Assembly: GCA_036381435.1 (NCBI GenBank) | Contig: DASVCW010000022.1 | Location: 1 to 64,000, forward strand | DNA: 64,000 bases | Reading direction: 5' to 3' | Origin: Fodinibius sp036381435 | Lineage (GTDB): Bacteria; Bacteroidota; Rhodothermia; Balneolales; Balneolaceae | In this document: positions 35,792 through 43,619 of the stretch, piece by piece | How positions within the stretch are numbered: the first letter of the stretch is position 1 | Layout of the letters: every line of letters begins with the position of its first letter | The notes under the pieces: generated by a model | The model's database searches: none | Told to the model about the DNA's origin: nothing | What the model saw: only the letters and a program-made list of their open reading frames with translations | Made by a program: the position numbers and the translations under genes

Positions 35792-38167
35792 TCAAAAATT
35801 ACTTTTCAACTTTGGCGTAGTTAAAATTTCAAAGCTGTATGGGGCGAGGGTTACTTCAATCTTCTTTCCGTTATGCTGAAATACACTTCCAAACTGGGCT
35901 TCGAGTGATTTGACTGAAAACCCTTCCGGCATTTCTACAGTTATCGTTTTTTCGTTATCACTTTTGTTGAAAAATACGATGGTCCATTCATCAAAATAGT
36001 TTCTTGCATAAGCATACTGCTTCTTGGTTACGAGCAAATGGTGAAAATCACCATAGATTAATGACAAGCGATTAGATCGAAGTTCGGTTAAATGGGATGT
36101 TGTTCTCCGCATTTTAAGCTCGCGCGGCTTAAGGTCTTTAAACCGCATCATGTGGCGATTGTCCGGATCACCGCCGCCGGGCATACCAATTTCATCTCCG
36201 TAATAAATAATGGGAATACCGGGAATTGTCATATTAAAAGCCATCAGCATAGCCAGCTTTTTGTATCCAACAGGATCGCCAACACCGATGTGACGAGTCC
36301 AACCGGCTACTTTGGCATCTTCTTCAAAACTGAGGGCTCCGCCGGCATAAGAAATAAAACGAGCACGATCGTGATTGCCGGTAATGTACCCCATCAAATT
36401 GTGATAGCCGTAGTAATCAAAGCTCGCCTGCAGTGAATTACTCAACCGACTCATCGGCTCATCATCCCGAGCAAAAACAGCGACTGCGTCATCATACACA
36501 TTAAAATCAAACTGTCCGTCAATCATCCCCGTGTTGATGTATGAGGCGATCAAAGCCCGCGAGCCGTAGGTTTCACCGATTTGATAAATACGATCATTTT
36601 CAGGAATCACCACATCCGATTTCAATTTCTGTGTAAGTCTTCGCCAAAATGGAAGCGGGACATGTTTGGTGGCATCATGACGAAAGCCGTCAAAGCTATA
36701 ATGTTGAAGCCAGTAAACGGCGGAATCAGTCATTGTTTCAACCACGACAGGCTTTGAAAAATCAAGGTCAGGCATGAACGTATCGAACCAGGTGGTAAGG
36801 CGATAAGTATCCCAATTTCCTGTGTTCATTGAACCATCCGGAAGGTAAAGGGGATTCGCCCACTCGGGATGTTTTTGATAAACAGGATGCAATTCATGTA
36901 CATGGTTGGCTACATAATCCAGAATTACATTCATCCCGTTGGCGTGTGCCGTTTGCAGCAATTCTCTCAGCGATTCTTCCGAACCGAAACGGTAATCGAC
37001 TTCAGATGATGAAATTGGCCAGTAGCCGTGATAACCTGAAAATTGCGTTTCGGGATCGGGAAATAAACCGTAAGCCCCTTTCGGATTTTGCGTAATAGGT
37101 GACAGCCAGAGCGCATTGATTCCCAGCCTTTCAAAATAACCGTCCTTAATTTTTTGGGTGATGCCAGCCAGATCTCCGCCATAATAGTTGGCTTCGGGTA
37201 AAATGTCGGGATCCTGAACCGGCTCATCATTAGTGGGATTTCCATTATTGAACCGGTCAACCATTATAAAATACATGACCGTTCGCTCCCAGTCGTCACG
37301 ATTTAGCTGATCTACGGAATGAACCACTCTCCCCTTTTCGAGGGGAATAAGCAGATCGTTGGAAGCACCGATATCATTATAAGTCCAGACACGTAAAAAA
37401 GAACGGTCCAGTTCCTTCGCCTGCTCAGGGATGGTAATCGCCAGCCATTCATCCCCTAACTCAGCATCAATTAACTTGTTTTGCCAGTACACCAGCACTC
37501 CCGTTGATTGATCAGCCTTCACTTTTATTTTACTGGAAGTGTAAGAAGCGGTTTGAATAGACGGAAACTCGCTTTCGGCAGGCCCGGTTACGGTTAAGAC
37601 CGAATTTTGCCCGCCCATGCCATTGGAAACAATATGATCATTGAAAGGGTCGAGTATCTCCTTTCCATCTACCACAAAGAGGTATTCATACGTGCCCGGT
37701 TTAAGCTGAAAGTCAATGCTCCATGTGCCATTTTCTAATTTCATGGGACCTGAAGCGGCATTCCAGTTATTCATCTGTCCCTTTACCAGCACCTGCTTAT
37801 AAGAATGCTGGGGTTCGAAAGTGACAGTTACCGTTTTTTTCCTGGACTTTTGCAGGGGTATATGATAAGATTCTCCATTCACCCACAGTGCCAGGTCTGC
37901 CACCGGCTGTTGTAATATACCTTTGGCAATGATGAATCGGTGATCTTCGGTTAATGAAGCCTGCAATACATTCGGCGCTTCAATACGGTCTACAGTTGAT
38001 ACGTCTATAACATAATCCTGAACGTAGAGCGTATCCGTGCCGGGCTGAAGCTGGAAGGGAGTGGCAAAACCAACAACCGGGGGTTTCTGTAAGTCCTGCG
38101 ATTGGACCGGGTTCCAGAACACCGGCACACAGAAAAGCGTGAGTAAAATTAAGCTTACTTTTTTCAT
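35792..38167 (-). CDS. Exported GH13 alpha-amylase with CBM48-like module
   Basis: A 791-residue exported enzyme (signal peptide cleaved near VQSQ). An N-terminal sandwich domain is followed at about 105-195 by a CBM48-like E-set (VLVKGQMNNWNAASGPMKL, GTYEYLFVVDGKEI). A further linker domain and the GH13 barrel follow from about 295 (YFIMVDRFNNGNP, YYGGDLAGI, VILDYVANHVHE). The catalytic set is DGFRHDATKHVP, IGETYGS and ITGNHDRARF. No T9SS tail, so a periplasmic location is likely. The ATG at 38167 is preferred to a TTG three codons upstream. Confidence 0.88.
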   Translation of the reverse strand: MKKVSLILLTLFCVPVFWNPVQSQDLQKPPVVGFATPFQLQPGTDTLYVQDYVIDVSTVDRIEAPNVLQASLTEDHRFIIAKGILQQPVADLALWVNGESYHIPLQKSRKKTVTVTFEPQHSYKQVLVKGQMNNWNAASGPMKLENGTWSIDFQLKPGTYEYLFVVDGKEILDPFNDHIVSNGMGGQNSVLTVTGPAESEFPSIQTASYTSSKIKVKADQSTGVLVYWQNKLIDAELGDEWLAITIPEQAKELDRSFLRVWTYNDIGASNDLLIPLEKGRVVHSVDQLNRDDWERTVMYFIMVDRFNNGNPTNDEPVQDPDILPEANYYGGDLAGITQKIKDGYFERLGINALWLSPITQNPKGAYGLFPDPETQFSGYHGYWPISSSEVDYRFGSEESLRELLQTAHANGMNVILDYVANHVHELHPVYQKHPEWANPLYLPDGSMNTGNWDTYRLTTWFDTFMPDLDFSKPVVVETMTDSAVYWLQHYSFDGFRHDATKHVPLPFWRRLTQKLKSDVVIPENDRIYQIGETYGSRALIASYINTGMIDGQFDFNVYDDAVAVFARDDEPMSRLSNSLQASFDYYGYHNLMGYITGNHDRARFISYAGGALSFEEDAKVAGWTRHIGVGDPVGYKKLAMLMAFNMTIPGIPIIYYGDEIGMPGGGDPDNRHMMRFKDLKPRELKMRRTTSHLTELRSNRLSLIYGDFHHLLVTKKQYAYARNYFDEWTIVFFNKSDNEKTITVEMPEGFSVKSLEAQFGSVFQHNGKKIEVTLAPYSFEILTTPKLKSNF

Positions 38168-38274
38168 ACTGATCAATTTTGCTTTTACACCTTATATAAA
38201 TTTTTAACCTAAAAGGGCAATCCCCCTCTGCCGAACACGTCCACCGTGGAAGGGAAAATTTATTCCACCAACGT

Positions 38275-38438
38275 TGTCATTCCGAGCGAAGACTCTTTGC
38301 TTTTTGAAGAGTCGAAGCCGAGGAATCTCATCCGTTTTGGAACCGGTTACTCCTCCTGCCAAAGCCCGCTATCATTTTTTAAGTGGATGAGATTTCTCCG
38401 CTCCGTCTGAAAGACCACGGACTGCGGTCGAAATGACA
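38275..38438. repeat. Palindromic intergenic repeat (TGTCATTCCGAGCG type)
   Basis: TGTCATTCCGAGCGAAG at the left end is mirrored by GGTCGAAATGACA at the right end, with inner arms GAGGAATCTCATCC and GATGAGATTTCTCC. It lies in the 354-base gap between the GH65 and GH13 genes of the maltose block, which has no other visible feature. Confidence 0.6.
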
Positions 38439-38521
38439 CCAAATGGATTGAAGAAATTAGCTTCATTCCATTAAGACGTTTTGTCATCCATCACTGCTTT
38501 TTCACTGCAGAAGCCAAATCT

Positions 38522-40846
38522 TCACCCTTCGAGGGTACTACTGACAGGAACAACCAGCGGTTTACCAGGCAAAACCTCATATCGTTCTCCATATAAGAAA
38601 CAATCGATAGCTTCACCTTCCGTACACTGTATGTTTACCTCCTCCCGCTCAACCCGTATGGTCAGCAGACACCCCCGGTAGACAATTTTGAAGGAATAAG
38701 CCTTCCATTTTTCGGGCAATGCCGGGGCAAAATGGAGCTCACCGTCTTTAATTCGTTTTCCGGCAAAGCCTTCCACAATCGACATCCAGGTACCGGCCAT
38801 ACTGGTGATATGCAATCCCTGGTGGACTTCCTTATTGTAGTCATCCAAATCGAGACGCGCCGTACGTAAGTACAATTCGTAAGCTTCGTCGGTGTAACCC
38901 AATTTTGAAGCCAAAACGGAGTGAATGCAGGGCGATAATGATGATTCGTGAACCGTTCGCGGCTCGTAAAAGTCATAATTACGGCGAATAGTATCTTCAT
39001 CAAACTCATGCTCGAAAAAGTACAGGCCCTGAACCACATCACCCTGCTTTATGAAACAGGAACGAAGAATACGATCCCATGACCAGTGTTGATTAATCGG
39101 GCGCTCATTTTCATCCAGTTCTTCGGCTAACCGCTGCTCTTTATCGAGGTAGCCGTCTTGCTGCAGAAAAATGCCCCGGCTTTCATCAACCGGAGAGTAA
39201 ACCTGCTCCAGAATGTCTTTCCACCGTTCTGCTTCTGAATCTAGGTAGCCTGTTTTTTTCCAAATTTCACCAAAACGCTTTGGAGCCTCACCACGGAGTT
39301 TTTTAATGCATTCTAAGGTATAGCGCATGGTCCAGCAGCCAATATAGGAGGTGTACCAGTTATTATTTACATTATTTTCGTACTCGTTCGGCCCTGTCAC
39401 ACCCAGCATCACATACTTTCCGCGCTCCTCTGAAAAGTTAAAACGCTGGCTCCAAAAGCGAGAAATAGCTATTAAAATTTCCAGTCCCGCTTCCTGCAGA
39501 TATTCTTCATCCCCGGTGTGACGGATATAATTAAAAATCGCGTAGGCGATAGCGCCATTGCGATGAATTTCTTCGAAGGTGATCTCCCATTCATTATGGC
39601 ACTCTTCGCCGTTCATCGTTACCATAGGATACAGTGCAGCACCGTCCGTAAAACCGAGCTTTTGTGCATTTTCGATAGCTTTGGGCAGATGACGGTAACG
39701 GTAAAGCAATAAATTTCTGGCTACTTCGCTACCCGAAGTATTCAAATAAAATGGCAAGCAGTAGCCTTCGGTATCCCAGTAGGTAACCCCTCCATACTTT
39801 TCGCCTGTAAATCCTTTAGGACCAATATTCAGGCGTGGGTCATCGCCCGTATAGGTTTGATATAGCTGAAAAATGTTAAACCGGATGGCCTGCTGAGCCT
39901 TTTTGTCTCCTTTAATCAGGATATCACTTCGCTCCCATTGTTCGGCCCAGCATTCAGCCTGTTCTTTCATCAATTTTTGAAAACCAAGCTCTGAAGTTTC
40001 CCCCGTGAGCGTCTTTATATGCGAATGTAAGCGCTTACGTCCATGGTTCAAAGAAGAAGCGACAACGGCATATTTATGAAATAAAATTTCATCACCCTGC
40101 TCAACGGAAACTTCATATTTTTGAGCGACACGCATGGCAGAAACAGATGCTTCAGAAGAATTATTGACCGGACGGCCATTTTTTTGAATAGCACACTTCA
40201 TTCCCGCGCAAACATGGAAATCCAGCTTTCTGGTTTTTGTGGTTACAAACCCGCCTTCAGAGAATATTTCCTGCTCCACTTCTTCCCAAAAACTTTCATC
40301 ATAATTGGCATCTTCATTGTATACATTACCGTCAAGATAAGGCTCAAAAGTAACTGTTCCGTTGAAGTTAAGCGCTTTCATTTTATACTCAATGACACCT
40401 GTTTCAGCCCTCTTCATACTTACAAAACGTCGAGCCTGAACACTGATTTCATTTCCGTTCTGGAGACGTGCAACAAAACTTCGTTCCAGGTACCCTTCTT
40501 TCATATTTAAAGTTCGCTGAAAATCTTTGACCCGGCACTCAGCCAAATTAAGCTGTTCACCGTTCACATGTATATCAATACCAATCCAGTTTACCGAATT
40601 AAGCACTTTTGCAAAATACTCGGGATAACCGTTCTTCCACCAGCCCACTTTGGTTTTATCGGGATAGTAAATTCCGGCTATGTAACTACCCTGAAGAGAA
40701 TCACCGCTGTAATGCTCCTCAAAATTGGCCCGCTGGCCCATGTGTCCGTTACCCAGGCTAAAAATACTTTCTGAAGAACGTTGACGATTGGGATCAAAAC
40801 CACGTTCTATAACTTTCCACTCGTCAACTTCTAAATATTTTTCCAT
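38522..40846 (-). CDS. GH65 maltose phosphorylase
   Basis: A 774-residue cytoplasmic GH65 enzyme: N-terminal beta-sandwich (SESIFSLGNGHMGQRANFEE) and an (alpha/alpha)6 barrel. The substrate loop is YWDTEGYCLPFYL and the general acid lies in HNEWEITFEEIHRN (E421). GH65 inverting phosphorolysis of maltose gives beta-glucose-1-phosphate and glucose. The beta-phosphoglucomutase gene 39 bases upstream supplies the next step, which supports maltose over trehalose or kojibiose. A near-perfect LacI-type operator lies inside the gene (40026-40039). Confidence 0.88.
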   Translation of the reverse strand: MEKYLEVDEWKVIERGFDPNRQRSSESIFSLGNGHMGQRANFEEHYSGDSLQGSYIAGIYYPDKTKVGWWKNGYPEYFAKVLNSVNWIGIDIHVNGEQLNLAECRVKDFQRTLNMKEGYLERSFVARLQNGNEISVQARRFVSMKRAETGVIEYKMKALNFNGTVTFEPYLDGNVYNEDANYDESFWEEVEQEIFSEGGFVTTKTRKLDFHVCAGMKCAIQKNGRPVNNSSEASVSAMRVAQKYEVSVEQGDEILFHKYAVVASSLNHGRKRLHSHIKTLTGETSELGFQKLMKEQAECWAEQWERSDILIKGDKKAQQAIRFNIFQLYQTYTGDDPRLNIGPKGFTGEKYGGVTYWDTEGYCLPFYLNTSGSEVARNLLLYRYRHLPKAIENAQKLGFTDGAALYPMVTMNGEECHNEWEITFEEIHRNGAIAYAIFNYIRHTGDEEYLQEAGLEILIAISRFWSQRFNFSEERGKYVMLGVTGPNEYENNVNNNWYTSYIGCWTMRYTLECIKKLRGEAPKRFGEIWKKTGYLDSEAERWKDILEQVYSPVDESRGIFLQQDGYLDKEQRLAEELDENERPINQHWSWDRILRSCFIKQGDVVQGLYFFEHEFDEDTIRRNYDFYEPRTVHESSLSPCIHSVLASKLGYTDEAYELYLRTARLDLDDYNKEVHQGLHITSMAGTWMSIVEGFAGKRIKDGELHFAPALPEKWKAYSFKIVYRGCLLTIRVEREEVNIQCTEGEAIDCFLYGERYEVLPGKPLVVPVSSTLEG
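40026..40039. promoter_or_regulatory. LacI-type operator-like palindrome inside the GH65 gene
   Basis: TGTAAGCGCTTACG contains a perfect 12-bp palindrome (GTAAGCGCTTAC) and matches the TGNAANCGNTTNCA consensus at all fixed bases except the last. A second, weaker match (GTTAAGCGCTTTCA) lies at 40367-40380. It could be an internal auxiliary operator or a chance result of coding sequence. Confidence 0.35.
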
Positions 40847-40885
40847 AAATGCTTAAATCTTTTTAAAGCAAAATAAACTTTATTT

Positions 40886-41545
40886 TTAATAATTCAACTG
40901 AATCAAAAGCTTTTTAGGCGTCAAATCTTTAAATGATGTAATAACAAGATCAGCTTCACTTAGGAAATCTTCAGATCCCACTCCTACGCACGTCATCCCC
41001 GCTTCTTTTGCAGCCTGAACCCCCGAGACAGCGTCTTCGAAAACGATACAGTCTACCGGTTCGGTTTCCAGTACTTCAGCCCCCTTTAAAAATACCTCGG
41101 GGTGGGGTTTGGTTTTTGTGACTTTGGTACCGTCAATTACCGCATCAAACATATCATTTAACTGAAGATAATTTATGATGTATTCAGCATTTTTACTGGA
41201 CGAACCGATAGCCAGTTTTACATTCATGGCTTTAAGTTGTGTTAAAAAATCGGGAATCCCATCCAGAATATCACCCGGCGTGAGTTTCGAAATAAAGCCC
41301 TGGTACCACTCATTTTTCTGGTCCATTAATTGCTGGAACTCATCTTCGGGTATATTTCGATTATCCATCGCCAATATCTTTTGCAGCGACTTTTTCCGAC
41401 TTACCCCTTTAAGTGACTCGTTTTTGACTTCATCGAAGGGAATTTCCAGCTTGTCCGCTAACTGTTTCCAGGATTTATAGTGAAATTGAGCGGTTTCAAC
41501 AATCACACCATCCAAATCAAAAATCCATGCACCGGGTACTTTCAT
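40886..41545 (-). CDS. pgmB: Beta-phosphoglucomutase
   Basis: A 219-residue HAD-family mutase. Nucleophile and acid/base are D10 and D12 (IFDLDGVIVETAQFHYKSW); also GVSRKKSLQKIL, IGSSSKNAEYII, KTKPHPEVFLKGAE and FEDAVSGVQAAKEAGM. These are diagnostic for conversion of beta-glucose-1-phosphate to glucose-6-phosphate. It lies directly upstream of maltose phosphorylase, which produces its substrate. Confidence 0.95.
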   Translation of the reverse strand: MKVPGAWIFDLDGVIVETAQFHYKSWKQLADKLEIPFDEVKNESLKGVSRKKSLQKILAMDNRNIPEDEFQQLMDQKNEWYQGFISKLTPGDILDGIPDFLTQLKAMNVKLAIGSSSKNAEYIINYLQLNDMFDAVIDGTKVTKTKPHPEVFLKGAEVLETEPVDCIVFEDAVSGVQAAKEAGMTCVGVGSEDFLSEADLVITSFKDLTPKKLLIQLNY

Positions 41546-41623
41546 AAAAATAATTTAATTGCCATTTTTCGGTTCGTAGATCGAAATAATATCAATTAAA
41601 AGCAAGGGCTTTCCATTCCCCCA

Positions 41624-41712
41624 GGTATAGCACACTTTCCGCCCTTATTTATACCTTAGCTAAATTTTCTATAAATAAAGTTAAAAAAATCCTTCATAAA
41701 GTGTACTATACC
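41624..41712. repeat. Nested long inverted repeat between lacI and pgmB
   Basis: GGTATAGCACACTTT (41624-41638) pairs with AAAGTGTACTATACC (41698-41712) with one mismatch. Inside, CCTTATTTATA and TATAAATAAAG pair again. The whole 89-base stretch could fold into one long hairpin or act as a pair of operator-like sites. It occupies the region where the promoter of pgmB should be. Confidence 0.5.
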
Positions 41713-41713
41713 T

Positions 41714-42715
41714 TCATACCCGCTCTGTAGATGATCGCAAGATAAGTTCGGGAGCAAAAATCTTTTGGGTGAATTCTGCTTCAGGATTCTGCATTCGGTA
41801 AATCAGCCTTTGAGTGGCAAAGGTACCCATATCATACATAGGCTGACGAATGGTTGACAGGCCGATGTAATCAGAAATAGTGATATCATCATAACCGATG
41901 ATGGGAATTTTCTTCTGCTTTTCATGCATTGCTTTGAGCGCCCCCACAGCCTGTGTATCGGAAGCACAAAAACACGCATCGGGGGGATCAGGAAGCTCCA
42001 GCAGTTTTTTCATTGCTTCATAACCGTTTTGCTCGGAAAATCCGTCACGATACATAGAATCTCCCGTCACGATAAGCTGCTCATCAACAGTAACCCCGGC
42101 ATCTTTCAGCGCTTTTTTATAACCGCTGATACGCTGTTCACCCGGCTTTGAAGATGTCAGAGCACTGATCATCGCAATTCGCTTCAACCCATTATTCAAA
42201 AAATACTGCATAGCCTGCTGAATGCCTTTCTCGTTATCAACACTTACAGAATCCATGCCGGGGTAAGATTCATCAATCAGCGTAATGGGTATTTCATAGC
42301 CCTGCAATTTCTTTAATCTGTGATCGCGCAAATGGGTAGATATAAAAAGATAACCATCAGCCCATTGTCGTTTGATGATATTTTCTACCTGTGCAAACAT
42401 TTTACCGGCATGACTTTGCAGGTTGAAGATGTTCAGATCGTAATCATGTTTTGAAATTTCATCTTGTATGCCCGCAAGCACCTCCATAAAAAAGTAATTA
42501 GAGAGCACGGGCACTACCACCATAATAATATTTTTCTTTTTGCGTGCCAGTCCTTGTGCATAAGCCTGGGGATAATAACCTAACTCATCGGCTATTTTTA
42601 GTACTTTCTCACGTGTTTTATCAGCAATTCCTTCATTATTATTTACCACCCGTGAAACCGTGGCAATGCTTACCCCCGCTTTTTTTGCTATATCGTAAAT
42701 AGTATTTCCAGCCAA
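41714..42715 (-). CDS. LacI-family transcriptional regulator of the maltose locus
   Basis: A 333-residue regulator. The N-terminal helix-turn-helix is TIYDIAKKAGVSIATVSRVV with hinge GLARKKKN; the rest is a periplasmic-binding-protein-like sensor domain ending SFE-type strands. The VSIATVSRVV recognition helix is nearly that of CcpA, which reads TGNAANCGNTTNCA. The only full match in intergenic DNA here is upstream of susC. The TTG at 42715 is chosen: it puts the helix-turn-helix at the usual position and has GGAG 8 bases upstream. An ATG at 42739 is the alternative. Effector probably maltose or a derivative. Confidence 0.88.
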   Translation of the reverse strand: MAGNTIYDIAKKAGVSIATVSRVVNNNEGIADKTREKVLKIADELGYYPQAYAQGLARKKKNIIMVVVPVLSNYFFMEVLAGIQDEISKHDYDLNIFNLQSHAGKMFAQVENIIKRQWADGYLFISTHLRDHRLKKLQGYEIPITLIDESYPGMDSVSVDNEKGIQQAMQYFLNNGLKRIAMISALTSSKPGEQRISGYKKALKDAGVTVDEQLIVTGDSMYRDGFSEQNGYEAMKKLLELPDPPDACFCASDTQAVGALKAMHEKQKKIPIIGYDDITISDYIGLSTIRQPMYDMGTFATQRLIYRMQNPEAEFTQKIFAPELILRSSTERV

Positions 42716-42737
42716 TGTCCTTTCTCCATAAATGATC

Positions 42738-42758
42738 ATTAATTTCGATGAAATTAAT
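42738..42758 (-). promoter_or_regulatory. Palindrome upstream of the lacI-type gene
   Basis: ATTAATTTC-GAT-GAAATTAAT, a perfect 9-bp inverted repeat with a 3-base centre, ends 22 bases before the TTG start. Its position suits an autoregulatory operator, although it differs from the TGNAANCGNTTNCA sites. Confidence 0.45.
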
Positions 42759-42896
42759 ATATTCAAAAGCTTGCCAAAAGAAAGAATTATTTATGGAACA
42801 CAAGAATTATTCATCTGGGTTCTGGGTTTGTTCCGAAGGAATACCTTTGGCTAAGCCGGATGAATGGTACCAAATTACAATGTCAGAGCTTATTTC

Positions 42897-42930
42897 ACTC
42901 GTCGGGCGACAAAACCAGTCGCCGGATGAG
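42897..42930. repeat. Short palindromic repeat (ACTCGTCGGGCGAC type)
   Basis: CTCGTCGGGCGAC and GTCGCCGGATGAG form a hairpin around AAAACCA. Sister copies are at 43576-43610 and, more diverged, 51160-51194. The rest of this ~320-base gap holds another repeat scrap (TTCCGAAGGAATACCTTTGG) and no gene. Confidence 0.6.
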
Positions 42931-43037
42931 AGATTCCAAGAAATAACGTGATTTACAACATGTAGATTGAACTTTTTCACGTTTTAAGCTATTTATAACA
43001 TATCAGGTTCAATAGAATAAAAAAAGGGTGCTTTATA

Positions 43038-43538
43038 ATGAATTTTAAAAGTCTTTTATGTATAGGAATCACCCTGCTGATAATGATAGGTTGCCAGAAT
43101 ATCTTGAATGAAAAAGGAAGCAAGGATTTTTTTGAAAATGCCACAAAGGTGAATTTTAAACCTCTGGAACAAGGCTTCTACGGTAACATTGCAGAACAAA
43201 ACCTGGTCATCAAAAATGAACGAGCTTTTGAGGACTTCTGGTCATCACTGCATAGTAATCAAAAACCATTACCGGATATTCCAAAGGTTGATTTTAATAC
43301 TGATATGGTCCTTGCATCGGTTATGGATACTAAGCCCACTGGCGGCTATGTAGTGGAAATAGCACAGGTAGGAGTTCTTGACGGCAGGATAGGTGTTAAA
43401 GTAAAAAACAGGAATCCGGGTAAAAATTGTGGCACTACAGCGGCACTAACTACTCCCTATCATATTATCAGAATGGATAAAAGCAAAATGCCTGTTGAGT
43501 TTTTTGAAGAAGAGATAACAGTCGATTGTGGCGAATAG
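43038..43538 (+). CDS. PrcB-domain lipoprotein
   Basis: A 166-residue lipoprotein (lipobox IMIGC, C19). The C-terminal ~90 residues show the PrcB pattern: DMVLASVMDTKPTGGYVVEI, GVKVKNRNPG and TPYHIIRMDK. PrcB was named as a partner of a PrtP-type protease in spirochaetes, but most homologues are uncharacterised. No protease gene is adjacent. Confidence 0.75.
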   Translation: MNFKSLLCIGITLLIMIGCQNILNEKGSKDFFENATKVNFKPLEQGFYGNIAEQNLVIKNERAFEDFWSSLHSNQKPLPDIPKVDFNTDMVLASVMDTKPTGGYVVEIAQVGVLDGRIGVKVKNRNPGKNCGTTAALTTPYHIIRMDKSKMPVEFFEEEITVDCGE

Positions 43539-43575
43539 AGATTATGTCTGGAGATCAACTTGTTGGCTTGTCCCC

Positions 43576-43610
43576 ACTCGTCGGGCGACAAAAACCAGTC
43601 GCCTGACGAG
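43576..43610. repeat. Palindromic repeat between convergent genes
   Basis: ACTCGTCGGGCGAC...GTCGCCTGACGAG hairpin between the PrcB-like and MprF-like genes. It is the same family as 42897-42930 and plausibly works as a bidirectional terminator. Confidence 0.6.
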
Positions 43611-43619
43611 AAAATTACC

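Noticed and set aside
42748..42951. A short plus-strand reading frame of 67 codons between lacI and the PrcB gene.
   Set aside because: It runs through repeat fragments (TTCCGAAGGAATACC and the CTCGTCGGGCGAC palindrome) and the lacI upstream palindrome, has no recognisable protein features and no start signal.
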